Shown piece after piece: positions 34,001-46,973 of a stretch of 64,000 bases of DNA. The notes beneath the pieces are model-generated. The model was not told the DNA's origin. It saw nothing but the letters and a program-made list of their open reading frames with translations, and did not search any database. The translations under genes and the position numbers were made by a program. The first letter of the stretch is position 1. Every line of letters begins with the position of its first letter. The stretch is taken from NCBI GenBank assembly GCA_037976565.1, contig CP137675.1:31695820-31759819 (forward strand), written 5' to 3'. Source of the DNA: Mesocentrotus franciscanus. Taxonomy: Eukaryota > Echinodermata > Echinoidea > Camarodonta > Strongylocentrotidae.

Positions 34001-35460
34001 GGTAGATCTGAGTGTTAAAAGATACTGCAGGATTTGGAACGGGGACAGGGATGTCAATACGTTCTTCTCCCCCTCGGGATGGCCAAGATGAATTTCATGA
34101 CTTGGGGAGAAGATGTCTTATTACAGTGGGTGTATACCCATGCTTAGAGCAGACAGGCACATGTTGACTTTGTCACGACTCGTGGGAACATAACACGTTT
34201 TCTCAGCTATGAGTATTTTTGTGCCATTGAGATAGAAGTTCTGAGAAAAAGAAGATGATTTGATAGGAAAGAAAGCTTGTTCGTATAGCAGATGTAAAAT
34301 GAAATTTTATTTCTACAATATTTTTTGTTTGAAGTACGTATTTTCCTTAGTATTTTGAGCAACGATCTGCCAAATTGAGAGAACGTTACGCGATTCTTCA
34401 TGTGACGCCGTTGCTGGCTCTAGTAGATGAAATACAGATGAAAGAGAACACTGACATAGTCATCGTGTTCTTTCGAAAATACAAGTAATTACAACCTCTC
34501 GTTAATGATAATGACTTTTAAAGGATTGGATATCTTTGCCTCAGATTCTAAACAAACCCTGCAGGATTTAGCTCATGCTGCAATCATAGTACTTATATAA
34601 ACCTTTAGGTCAGTCAGGAATCCCATGACTTTTACAAGCCGATCGCCTGTCTGATTATCAAGATATTTATGATTGGAAATCGAAATTTCCAAAACCGTTT
34701 TCCCAACGGTTTTTATTACACTACAGTCTACTGGGGACAATGAGTATGGTAAAACCGGTCACTCAAAGATTTTTACTTTTTTGAGGCACTTCATGATCAT
34801 TTTGAAGCGCAATAATTGTTTTAGGGCTTCAATATTACACCATGTCACAAACACTGATAACACATAGGGCCATGCATCTAAGATTTAATATTGTTAAACA
34901 ATGCCTTTAATGTATATTTCACAGGTTTACCCCTTTCTTCTCATTCAGCTTCCCATTTGCTGTATGTTGATTTTTACATGGTTTTGGGCATCTATAATTG
35001 AACGATACGAGACGTGTATATTGAAAGATTTTTTACACAATATTTGTACCGCTATTACAATTATTCGTATTATATATTATGTGAAACTTCAATATGCGAT
35101 ACCAGTAATTTTCTCGTGTTATTTCGACTTTCTTAAGATATTGCACAATCTTTGAACTTTCCCGCCAATATCTTTTCCCATTACAAATCATCAAATAATA
35201 CATAAACTATAGATTACATGAAAATTATTCTTGCATATATGTAACATATCAACCAATATACAATATAAATATGAATGTGAATGTGATAGTCTAAAAAAAG
35301 ACGCAATTGTTATAGATAAACTTTGATTTTGTGGATTTTAGGGCATGCGTGAAGGCATTTCATGCCCAGCGTTGCTATCACAGATTGTTGACTCAGAGAA
35401 TGAAGAATGAACTTTGAAATGTACTCAGCTTGAGCGAACGAGAAATGCCAACTGCAAATC
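31041..35460. other. Intergenic, nothing gene-like
   Basis: Short GA tracts occur at 31857-31875 and 32284-32303, with a G-run at about 32259-32267. No exons, SINE heads or paired repeat ends recognised. Confidence 0.4.
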
Positions 35461-35469
35461 AAACGAATT

Positions 35470-35725
35470 ACTCTCTCTCTCTCTCTCTCTCCTCCACTGC
35501 CTCTGTCCCTGCTCTTTCTCGCTACTTCGCCCCCTTCCAAAAAGAGAGAGAGAGAGAGTAAAAATGTGGGTGATTTGGGGTTGGCATTTTTCATTTATTC
35601 CAGGTACCCCCACTCTCTTACTCTCTCTATCTATCTCTCTCTCCCTCCATATCACGCTTGCTCTACCCTCTACCTCTTTCTGTCTGTCCGTCTGTCTGTC
35701 TGTCTGTCTCTCTCTCTCTGTATTT
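35470..35725. repeat. CT and GA microsatellites facing each other, then TGTC repeat
   Basis: (CT)n at 35471-35491, (GA)n at 35543-35558, CT-rich 35612-35645 and (TGTC)n at 35680-35710. The first two can pair with each other as a hairpin. Confidence 0.9.
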
Positions 35726-37559
35726 CTACTATTTCCAATCGATTCGTGCACTGCAAATTAGAAGAAGAGCTTAACTAGACCTGAAAAGGGAATTTTATTT
35801 AAGTACTCCAGTTCTTTGACACAAATGGAAGAACAAAAATCGACTTCGTATTGAGGAAAAATCTCCTGTTTTGAAAATTTCAAGTCCCTCTCACTTGCCT
35901 TACGATAATACTGTTAAAGCTGCATTTTAAAAATAGAAACTGGGAACGATGTCTGTTTCTTTTCATTCCTTATTTACTACAATCGTGAAACACTTACTGT
36001 AAGTATGTGAATTCGGTGTACATGTATATGCGTGTTTCACAAAGTGGTGAATCTGCTATATGTTCATATTTTCAGCAAATTGAACTGGTCACAAAATTTC
36101 TTTAATTCTAATTCAAAAAATCGTCATGAAAATAATTCCGGATATATTTTAATGACAAAATACAGTAATGGGTTGATAATAATATCTGTGGTACAATTTT
36201 CATGGCATAAATAAAATGCACTAAATCCGATTCGGTGAGGAATTGGAAAAGTATACGAATAAAATGCATACGCATGTAATTTTGTTTATTTGCACAGTAG
36301 AATAAAAAGATGCTTCAGTAATTTGGGCTTTGCGGCAATGGCAACATGCTGCCGCGTTCAAAGATAAATAACATAATTGCAAAGTAAACAGTGAATGTTC
36401 AGTAAAATATCAACAAGGGGAAATGTGCTTTCAAACAATATTCACGAATACATCATTGACAAGGTTCTCAAGCCATTGTCAATCTTCACAGTGTCAGTTG
36501 TTTACTCCGGATTTGTTTCATCGGCATGAAAACTATAACAGTACTGTCATACTCATGACATTTCAACACCTGTTCAAATGGGCGATTTAATCAAAGAAGC
36601 TGCCAATAAAAGCTATATAAAGCCGGTTGTGATAATATCCAAAGTTCTATTGGAAGCGCATGTAGACGTTATGCGCTTGACAAGAAAGACATATTTTATT
36701 GTTTATTCTTCTTCCTATTGTTATTATTATTGTTACTATTAATACTATTTTTTGTAATAATAACTATTATTATTATTTTGTGTTTTTGTATTATCGTTAT
36801 CATTATTATTATTCAGACTTAATATGAGAAGCAAAAATAACAATATAATTTCTCAAAGCGTTTAAAGCGATTTTTTTACACATTGCTAATAATGCGTAAA
36901 TTAAAAAAAGAAGAAGTTAGACTGAGTGGTAGAAAAATAATTCCAAGGTCAGATGTTTGGAAGACAGCTAGAAAGGGATACAACAATAGTATACTCACTT
37001 TCTCCACAAGTGAAATTGATATAATCCAATCATAAAACATGTATTTCAGAAAATACCTTTTTCATACAACTCTATAAGAATATCGATGCACTGATTCGAT
37101 TCTCTTCAGATGGCTGTAGAAAGAGATCAACGTTTTTTAAACTTGTATCTCGCTTCAGAAGATCGCAAAGCTGATCACCAGCTATTATCAAGAGAAATCG
37201 CGTAAAAATGATTATTCCTGAATCCTAATAGCATTCTCTGTGTGACTTCCCGTCTGTCTGCATGTCTGCCTCTAGATGCAAGGAGAGCAGTATAAAGGAG
37301 CCCCCGCTGTGGATGGAGAGCGGGAAAGAGAGTGCCTCGGAGGAGGAGAGATCTTTCTCTGAGGTCGAACAGTTCTTGAAATGACTGCTCTGATATTAAC
37401 AGATGTGCGTCACTCTGCAATTATCACTGCTCGACAGATTCCCGCAAAGGTCTGCTCTGCGGCTGTCTGTCTGCCTGGTTATACTAGCTCTCTGAATTGC
37501 CTTAAACATCTCGCTCCATCTAAACGCATGTGTATTCACTTCGTTCTACCACTCTCCCC
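35726..37559. other. Intergenic, with an ATT patch
   Basis: (ATT)-rich sequence at 36718-36812. A TATAAAG at about 37292 precedes a short open frame at 37381, but nothing supports a gene there. Confidence 0.35.
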
Positions 37560-37561
37560 CG

Positions 37562-37629
<68 letters not shown>

Positions 37630-37630
37630 A

Positions 37631-37664
<34 letters not shown>

Positions 37665-37702
37665 ATCACTCCCTCTATCTTTCTCTCTCTCACTCTCTCT
37701 TT
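37560..37702. repeat. Compound CT/CA microsatellite
   Basis: (CT)n then (CA)n at 37567-37625, and again at 37632-37665, followed by CT-rich sequence. Confidence 0.95.
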
Positions 37703-38667
37703 ATTTTGCTTTTATGTTGCTGGCCTTAAATCGACCTCGCTGCCCCCATTTTAGTTCAAGCATTTCACATTTTCCTGTATTTCCACACCCCCTCCCCCTC
37801 TCTCTTTCTCTTTCCCTTCTCTCACTCCTTTGGTTTGTCCGTCTTTTTAGTTTATCTCTTCCCCCTTCTTTATACCTCTTTTCTTTTTCAATTTCCTCTA
37901 AACCTTCCAACTTGCTTCTCCCTGATAACATGCCTTGCCCCTCCCACAACCCCCTCCCCTCCCCCTCTATCTATTTCCCTGAAGAAGAGAGCTCCTACCT
38001 TATTTTATTGTATCCACTCTAATTGTCATGATTATGTTCGGATTGTGTAAGATGTTGTTAATTTGTCCACATAATTCTATGGGTCGTACGATTTATTAAT
38101 GTTTTTCGCTTTTAGTAATTTTTAAATTTTAATAAGTATATTTCCCACACATTATATTTATTGTCTATGTTTCTGCAGAAAATAATGTATTCATCTTAGA
38201 AATCCTAAGAACATGCATTGTCCTTTTTCCTCTTTCGCACAGAAAATGATATCAAACAACCAGTATTATTTCAAATAGCTTTCATGAACCAACGACAAAG
38301 GTATGTATGTTTATCACAACAGTATTCTTAGAGTCATTGCTTACTTCTATATAAGGAAAGAAAATCATATTGTACCTTGTAAACATGATGAATATGATTT
38401 TTAAGCGAATAGACGTGGGCGCATATAAAATTTCAATTTTGATAAGATTTGTAGTATCAGAGTCGAATCATCAATACAGTTCCAGCCTTTGCAGTGTGAA
38501 TGAACAACGTCTCACCACATCTTCATCAGTTCCACTGGATGTTATCATCCCTGACAGGTAATATTCTTCATGTGGTTACTATATTCATTCAAAGCGACAT
38601 TCTGCAGTATACACGTAGCTTTCATGTACAGCTGACATAGCAAGTGGTGGAAGTATATAGAAATAAT
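37703..38667. other. Intergenic, partly pyrimidine-rich
   Basis: C/T-rich between 37785 and 37980, then AT-rich. No gene seen. Confidence 0.4.
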
Positions 38668-39035
<368 letters not shown>

Positions 39036-39109
39036 TAATTAGTAATACAATTTCTCGTTTTAGTAGATCCCTCAGAAAGCCTTTCTCATTATCATCTTAA
39101 TATTCATCG

Positions 39110-39163
39110 TCGTCATTATCATCACCATCATCCTCATCATCATCATCATCATCATCATCATAC
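39110..39163. repeat. CAT microsatellite
   Basis: (CAT)n with CGT and CCT variants. Confidence 0.9.
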
Positions 39164-40466
39164 ATATTCCATCATCGAGCTTATGTCAATATACGATATC
39201 AGTATAAATACTACTACTACCCTTTAGGTAATTCTAGCGCTTCCATTTCTTCTGAATGCACTTTCATCGTCATGTATTTCCTCAAGCTCTTCTCATGAAC
39301 GACGTCAACCTTTCCGTTACTCTATGCTTTAACGTGTAGGTATACCGCAGAAATGCCAACGGAAGAGGATTCGATGAATATACATGCTAAATAATGAAGA
39401 TATAAGAATAAAACACAGAGAGAGGGGGAAAGCGTACAGGTGAATGTTTCCATGGAAACGGGGCAGTTCAATTTATCTGTCGGGAGAGCAACGGCGATGC
39501 AAAATGGCAGAGAACCAAGAATAGAGAGTTTTCTGTTGATGCTGAACGCAACCACTTATTTTCAAGGCGTTCATATATATAATAGCACAAAATGTATTGA
39601 CAGGAGGAATTTTTGTTATTATCAATTTACACTGGATATTCTATCTGTCAGAAACGTATTGAAGTGAACTAAGAACTAATGGACTGAACGACGGTTTTCT
39701 GTTCTTTTATAGAGTCAAGCGAAGAGATTTTGTGTGACATTTTAATCAAGACTTCCTCGTTAAAATGAAGACAAATTGATTGAAAACAAGAAAATTGGAG
39801 CTGAATTAGACCCTTCAGAATTTGGTTGGTGTCTTGACGACGTCGATTTCTTTGTATACGCCATTTACATCCACAAATAAGAGCTCTCTTTTCAAAATAA
39901 TGGAATTGACAAAATGAAAACATTAGAGAAATTTGAAAAAGGGACATAAAAGTGTCTTGCATAGAAGCAAGTGCAAACAAATGTATTTATGTCTCGTTAT
40001 AATATAATGACGAGGAAAGTTTGCGTTATGCAGATAACAAGACTGAATAACTTCATCCTTCAATCTTTTTCCATCAATCGTAACTTTAAGAAACTTACGA
40101 TTAATTTCGTGTTACATATATACACAATGCATGGTAAGATACAATTATTAATTGAAGCAAAATTGGAGATACAACAAATTTTTACGATTAACGTTGGGCA
40201 GGGCCCAGGGAAGATACCAGCTAGAGGTCGGTAGCAAAGACTATTTTTTACTAGCTGCATAACACGATTCAATAAAGAGCTTTACGGGTGATCTATGCAC
40301 GTTAAACCCGTAACAAAAATCAGCTTATAGGATCTAGAAGCTTACGATTACGCAAAATAACGGTGAACAAGTTAACAAGTCAAGACAACGAACGTGATAA
40401 AAAGAAGTATTGTCCTTACAAAGAATGAACGTATTGAGGGATATGTATGGTGAGGTATAATCCACC
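39164..40466. other. Intergenic, nothing recognised
   Basis: AT-rich; open frames up to about 100 codons with no motif or splice support. Confidence 0.4.
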
Positions 40467-40581
40467 TCTTTTGAGGGAGAGGGAGAGAGAGAACGGGGGA
40501 AGAGAGAGAGAGAGAGAGAGAGAGAGGGAAAGAGGGGGAAGGGGGAGAAAGAGAGAGATAGAGAGGGGGAGAGAGAGAGGG

Positions 40582-40612
<31 letters not shown>

Positions 40613-40613
40613 A
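40467..40613. repeat. GA microsatellite
   Basis: (GA)n with GGGGGA interruptions; almost pure purine on the + strand. Confidence 0.95.
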
Positions 40614-42030
40614 TACTCTCAACATTTTCATTCTTCATTTCCCATGATAGCTCAACCGTGATGGTTACTTCCTTGAATGCACGAACAAAATACAAGCTCC
40701 CACGTAAGATTAGAATATCTTGCGAGTTCCTTTGGCACCCTTCTCAACTAAGTGACGCGTGTACAGAATGACTTCGGAGAAAGTGTTTAAGAGTTATTTT
40801 GATCGTGTAGTGAAAAGACTAATGGACTTGTAGAAAACTAAAGAAATACAATTATCCAGAACAACGCATCACAAGAACATGCACATTTCCGATCACTTGA
40901 TATATTCCATTCATGACTGATCGGATGTCCTTATATTTGCTTCACTGTGTACTTTATGTTAAATCCATTTTGCTGTTACTACCCAATATAGATTTATATA
41001 TTTATCGCATTCTAAGGATTTTTTAAACATTATACATAATAGGAAATTTTCGTAGTGTAAACAAATGTAATGCATACGTCTTTGTTAAGTGCCTCGTTAC
41101 AAATCCTTTCATTAGCCTGTTATTTAAAATTTTATTTCATTATTCGGAATGTAAATCGCGTATGCTTCTTTTGCTTGGTAGGATAAGAACTGGCGTTCCC
41201 TACCTAACAATACGTAACAAATTATATGCAATTTGCATTCCGAGTATTGAATTACATTTATTCACAATAGGTGAATGAAATGATAAGCAACGAGGAACAT
41301 AACAAAGATGTATGCATTAACTTTGATTATATTATTAAAATGGTATAAGCAATCATGGCAATCATATTAAACAATTAATGAAAGCGAGGATAAATTATTG
41401 CACAAGTACGAACGTTCGGTACGTTCGGGAGAGTTTGAATATCATGGGCTATCATTTCGTGAAATGTAAATAGCAAATGAAAACAATGATAACAACAAAA
41501 TTGGATCTACTCGGAGAGATAGCAAACGGTCTACCACAATCAGCGTAGAAGCAGAAGTAGAAGTATGTAAGAATACATTGTTATAACATTTTGAACAATG
41601 GTATAAAGCACTTGAGAATGTACCCAATAATATTCAAAACATTCCGACACTCATGTTGTTTTCGTCAGTCTGCTCTATATCATGTTTTACGAGCAACACT
41701 TGAACTGGAGCCCCCATTCTCAAATTGCTCGATGGCGTATTTTAGAAACGGGCTTCAAAATAAGCCCCTAAATACGTGTCCTGCATCGGAATCGCAAACC
41801 TCTTGCAAACATCGGTGTATACTCACGTCTCCTAAATCCGATCGATCCTACTAGCCAGCTTTCTGGAGGCTTAGAGAAGGGGAATAGACTTAGAATTCTG
41901 CACATCCCTTTAGTAGTGATAATATCACCAGGAAGTAAGTCAGAGAAAAGAAAGACAGGCATAAACTGATATCCATATGAACCATCCTTATGTATATATT
42001 CTGATAAAGGCCTGTCGCATGACAAGCCTG
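40614..42030. other. Intergenic, nothing recognised
   Basis: AT-rich; around 41090-41290 TAATGCATAC and GTATGCATTA-type words recur in opposite orientation, possibly an old inverted repeat. No gene. Confidence 0.3.
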
Positions 42031-42330
42031 AGTACGCATACAGGGGGATGTTTCACAAAGACTAAGATCGACTTTAAATTGGACTTAAGTATAGCAGGCC
42101 GTTCATGCCATTGTTTTCTCATCATTTACTGGCATTGGTCTCTCAAGGGACGTACAAATCATGGTAAAAATCTACAAAACTTACATTTTTGATAATTCAT
42201 TATTGAAGGAAAAAATATTATCTAAAGATCATAATGGTGAGAGCAAACAATGGCACGAACGGCCTGTTATACTTAAGTCCAACTTAAAGTCGATCTTAGT
42301 CTTTGTGAAACACCCCCCTGTATGCGTACT
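42031..42330. mobile_element. Fold-back/MITE element, copy 2
   Basis: A 300-base palindromic element. AGTACGCATACAGGGGGATG at the left is the reverse complement of the right end except at one position. Inner arms contain AGATCGACTTTAA, GGACTTAAGTATA and GGCCGTTCATGCC / GGCACGAACGGCC. Its core matches copy 1 at 1963-2436. The outer ten bases (AGTACGCATA / TATGCGTACT) are not in copy 1. Confidence 0.88.
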
Positions 42331-44049
42331 CGAAGAAGAAGAAGATCCGTGTTTACCCATCCTCCTCAAATAAAGCATCCTTACCGTTTTCTTTCTATCA
42401 CCTCTTTCTCGTCCTTTCTCGTCCTTTCTCGCTTGCCCCCCTACCCCGCTCCATATTTATCTTTCTCTACCGTTTCCTCTTCCCATTCCCTCTCTCTCTC
42501 TCTACTTCATCTTCACTCTTCTTTCCTCTCTATCTCTTGTATTCATGACGTTTATTTTCTTCTCCCATAACTTTGCGAATGAAAAAAGTGTCCTATATTT
42601 TGTGACGCTGCTGCGATGTATCTCACTCTTTCATGAATTAATTCTATTTCGGTTTAGCTCAGCGCCGATTGCCCCTCCGCCAGTGTTATCAAGATCACAT
42701 TGTGAGTCGTAGCCTGCAAACCAAGGCTATTGATAAAAAGTAACATGAACATGTTCGCCTCGGGCTAAACGGAGCGAAAATAAGCAAAGCAAAAGCCCTT
42801 TAGCGACGAAGATATCTTTCAAGATATAATCTTCCTCGAATCCTGTTTCCTTCGCGACTATGGCGTCGGCGGTGCTACCCTAAAAGAAAAAGCTGCGCAC
42901 TGCTCATGCGATTATTTCACGTTTTCAAGTTTTGTAGTTTATTTTTCCACATCTCATTTAAAAAATAGCAAGTACATATTAAAACATTGCATATAACACA
43001 GTAAAGGAAAAAATACATTTAGTATATTTACATAAAGTACATGGTTACATAAAATTGGACGATATCTTACATAAAAAACAATTCAACAAACGCACACACA
43101 CACAAATAAATACATATCAAAACAACAAATTGTAAAATATGAGGATGTGGGGGAATCAGCAAAGGCTGAAAAGCCTATCAGTGGCCAATTCCCAATTATT
43201 AAAAATGTTATATACATGTATATGTATGTTACAATCACATTAAAATTACGTACAAAGTACATTATTATATTATGAAAGAAACTGCCGGGAAGCAATTGGA
43301 AAAGGTTGAATAAGTATGAGTGCGTGAAAATTTATATAGGCCTATATTGTTTTGGAAAATTCGAAATAAAAATGATTTCACTCAATCTTGCTGAACATTA
43401 CATGCATACACACAGAAATGAATATACGGGACCACACACAATTCATGTGTCATGAGAGTTTGGTTCAAACAGCTAATTCCCGTCAGCTTTCGAATATGGG
43501 GGTATTTAAAAAGCAGGCTTTTCAGGGACATTTCTATTATGATATCCCTCCAAAAATAAATAAACAATAAGAAAAAGCTCCAACAATTGATTTTGTTCAC
43601 CTTTACCAGAACTATCGTCTCTTTAAGATATGATGAAGGATTTCTGTAGCGAATAAAACAAGGCGACATCAAACTCATAAGAGGGTGGTGATGCTCTCGT
43701 ATCTCAATGTAATAAACATGTTAACAGTGTTAGGCGTATTAGTGCCCAAGTGTGGTGAGAATGATGATGATGATGAGTTACGGAGACAGAAAAGATGGAA
43801 TCAGGAAGAGGAAGGATTCAGGGAAACCGAGAGATGGGGATGGGGGAGGGTTCATTAGTGATGGTAACCCAGGCAATGCCAACTGAATCAAATTAATGCG
43901 CAATGATGTTCGACTGGCGTATATGAATTTAACGAATGATGTGAAAAGCAGCTTCCGGATTTTTTTTTTTCAGCACCAAAATTCGGATAACTGGCATCTT
44001 ATATTCGGGTAGCGAGGTACCCGAATAACCTCATACCGGGTAAAGAGAT
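42331..44049. other. Intergenic, nothing gene-like
   Basis: C/T-rich at 42395-42540, a CA patch at 43091-43103. A less AT-rich stretch at 42650-42900 has no recognised motif. Confidence 0.4.
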
Positions 44050-44206
44050 GCTCTATTATCTTATCTAGTGTATCTGGCAGGAATTAATTCCTTGAAATGC
44101 TATATAGCGCCGTAATGGCAGCCGTGCTAAAGCCAGGGTAATAATCGGGAGCGCCAGGAGTGTCAAGTCTGACAGATAATATGAGTGCTATACAAAACTG
44201 ACCCAA

Positions 44207-44269
<63 letters not shown>

Positions 44270-44270
44270 C
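44050..44270 (+). mobile_element. 5'-truncated SINE with ATT array
   Basis: The body has CCTTGAAATGCTATATAGCG and GCTAAAGCCAGGGTAATAATC, matching the body of the SINE at 4858-5125. The end is GTGCTATACAAAACTGACCC followed by about 63 bases of (ATT)n. Confidence 0.8.
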
Positions 44271-45162
44271 TTGATAACGAAATAAGATACTTAGTAAAAT
44301 ATGTTTGTTGTTTGTTCTTTTGGTGTGTGTGCATCACTCATCCGCAATTTTTTTTTTTTTTAAACACATGGAATATTGACATTCGGACATGAGACGACAG
44401 CCCCATGACGGAAATATGACCGTAAGCCTATATAGGGCATACGATTTCTACCAAGGATTCGGTATAGTGTAGTGATTCGGGGTATGAATGAAAAAGAAAC
44501 TAACAATATCATTTTAGTAGCGATGGCTCTAAGTACAGGCTTCACCCGTATGTCCAGTGCAACAGGGCACGGAGTTGCTGTCACCGTCGCAAACCATGCG
44601 AAGACGAATGAGAAGGGCCCGGCGGGAGGGGAGCGGTGAGGAAGTCGGCTGACAGAAAGCCGCCGCTCCATCCATCTTACATGTCTTAAGGTTGCATTTG
44701 ATTTGAACAGATGTGGGACCGGTGCGGACGGTGACAGATGAAGAAAATGATAAAAGCTATTCTGAAGGATGCCGATACGGTAAAGCCTTGGAGACATGTT
44801 TCAAAATGCCAAAGAATCAATCCAAGAATATGCTCCTTTCGTGAAAGATTTTCGAAAATCCCCACCCCCCACCCACCCCCTCTGTGTTTACTAAAAGATG
44901 GTGAAAACAGTCAGAACATAATCATATATTCGGAAAATGTGGTAAAGAGACCGCGTGGAACTATAAAATAATGGACATAGCAAAAGCTTGACATATCAAA
45001 TAAGCCCTTAAACGGAAGACATTATAATTTACATGCACATAAACATGTTTCACCTGTTATATGAATTTGATATGTTTTTCATTAAACTTCTATAGCTACA
45101 TAACTTTACGGCTTCACACACTCTATTGTTACGTCACCGTTGTTACCACGCGCATATTTGCT
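44271..45162. other. Intergenic, nothing recognised
   Basis: T-run at 44349-44361; C-run at 44863-44879. An open frame on the - strand (44360-44797) has no motif support. Confidence 0.35.
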
Positions 45163-45255
45163 GTTAAAAATAATAATAATAATAGTTGGTCCCTGTATAT
45201 AGCGCTCATGTTTGTCAGACTTGACACTCTGGCGCAACACGCTCCATGCCTAATT
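45163..45255 (-). mobile_element. SINE 3' tail fragment
   Basis: Read on the - strand, GCGCCAGAGTGTCAAGTCTGAC, GAGCGCTATATACAGGGACC and an ATTATT tail match the 3' end of the 44.1-kb SINE. Confidence 0.75.
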
Positions 45256-45817
45256 AAATAACAAATCACCCCCTATAATGTTTTTTTTTTTTTTTTTTTG
45301 CAAAAAGGATAAAGGAACCTTCAAAGAGCGAACTAAAAAAAAAAACGACGCCGAATGATTTTGAATTGGTATTAATTTATTTTATATTTTCGCCGTGAAA
45401 CAGGGTCCCCACAAGATGTATCAAGCAGCTGCATTTAAGGAACCTCTTCTTTTGATAACAAGAGTAGAAACTGATCGATTTACTCCACTGTCACCATGGG
45501 AACGAAATTATGTTTGGATGAAAAGTGTCCTTACACTTCCGCTATCTGATTGAGTGGATTGTGGGTATAGGAGAGGAGTTTCCGCTGTTGAGAGAGAAAG
45601 TGGTCAATTCATAAACTGACAAAAGCGGATGGGCATTCAAGGGAAGGAACGCAGGCTTTAGTTGGACAGGTGTTTCAAGATGATAAATACATGTCCCGTT
45701 ATTATGTCCATCATTAAACATTAACACTGCCTTGTAAAGACACTCAATATCCATTGTTAACTCGTTGTCAATCTCCATAGGGGGTGACATCGACACCTGC
45801 AAGGGAGTGGTGTGGTA
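45256..45817. other. Intergenic
   Basis: T-run at 45281-45299; otherwise unremarkable AT-rich sequence. Confidence 0.4.
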
Positions 45818-46737
45818 ACAGGGACTTTTAGATTTGGACGACGAGAACGTGGACAGCTACGTGGGCATCCTTTAAGGCAATGTGACGTCCTTTTTAAGGG
45901 CAAGTCCACTCCAAAAATAACTTACCTACAATAAAAGCAGAAATATCAGACAAAACCAATCAAATAACATTTGAGCAAAATCGGATAACTAATAAGAAAG
46001 TTATGAATTTTTGAAAAAGTATGTAAAACTATGGAACAATGAGAATCACAACACAAATTGCCAAGATGGTTATCAGTTTGTGACGTCATGTCCTCACAAC
46101 TTATCAATTGCTTTATATAGTTTAATCCCATTAATTTCTTTATCCCCAAAACTTGATTCCCCATGCCTTTGCCCAGGTTATATGATTTGTATCATATTGC
46201 GTGCATGACATTTCCCAAAAACTTTTTTATGAATTTTGAAGAATTGATACTATTTTCTGAATGTTGTATTTCATAATTATTGACTTTTATATAAATAGTT
46301 TATCAAAATTCAATTTTTTCATGATTTAACTGGACAAAATTACTCTTTATTTGTGCATCCACACAAAAACATATTACTAACAATCTAACTTGGATGCTGG
46401 TGTGAAGAAATAAGATTCTTAGGGTAAAAATAGGAAATTTATATTATCAATATAAAAAAAAATTAGTGGATAGTGAGGACCATACGTCACAGACTCATGA
46501 GTGAGTTGCCAATTTGTGTAGTGATTTTCAAAGTTTTCCATGTCATTAAAATTCATAACTTTCTTATTAGTTATCCGATTTTGCTCAAATTTTTGATTGG
46601 TTTGTCTAATTTTTCTGGTTCTATTGAAAGTAAGTTATTTTTGGAGTGGACTTGGGCTTTAAGGCACACTGCCGTGCACTGCCAGTGCCTTAAGGATGTC
46701 CACGTAGCAGTCTATGTTCGTCGTGCAAATCTAAAAG
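45818..46737. mobile_element. Fold-back MITE split by a TTAA-type MITE
   Basis: The left arm starts AGGGACTTTTAGATTTGGAC and runs through ACGAGAACGTGGAC and TGTGACGTCC to TTAA at 45894. The right arm resumes at 46659 with TTAAGGCACACTGCC and ends AAATCTAAAAGTCCCTA. Without the inserted 45898-46658 sequence the element would be about 160 bases, nearly a full palindrome. Confidence 0.75.
45898..46658. mobile_element. TTAA-flanked MITE
   Basis: The ends GGGCAAGTCCACTCCAAAAA and TTTTTGGAGTGGACTTGGGC are inverted repeats. Arms continue through AATCGGATAACTAATAAGAA and its complement for over 100 bases. TTAA flanks both sides (45894-45897, 46659-46662). A TTAA target fits piggyBac-like families; no transposase is present. 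Related to 30485-31040. Confidence 0.85.
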
Positions 46738-46973
46738 TCCCTATTTACACGACGAGAGCGTGGACTGCCGCGTGTGACATTAGGAACTTTAGATTTACAC
46801 GACGAGAACGTGGACCGCCACGTGTGACATCCTTTAAGGTAATGTGACGTCCTTTTAAGGCACTGCCGGGCACAGTGCCTTAACACAATGGGTCACACGC
46901 GGCAGTCCACGCTCTCGTCGTGTAAATCTAAAAGTCCCTATTGTGTTAAGGCACTAGCTGGCAGTGCCCGGCA
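46738..46973. mobile_element. Further partial copies of the AGGGACTTTTAG fold-back MITE
   Basis: Several arms in both orientations. ACACGACGAGAGCGTGGACTG follows a GTCCCTA end at 46737. Another arm starts near 46773 (AACTTTAGATTTACACGACG) and a right end AATCTAAAAGTCCCTATTG lies near 46926-46944. They are nested or tandem insertions of the same family. Confidence 0.65.

Noticed and set aside
37381..38022. 213-codon open frame after a TATAAAG
   Set aside because: Most of it is CT/CA microsatellite; no motif, and the box is a weak match by itself.
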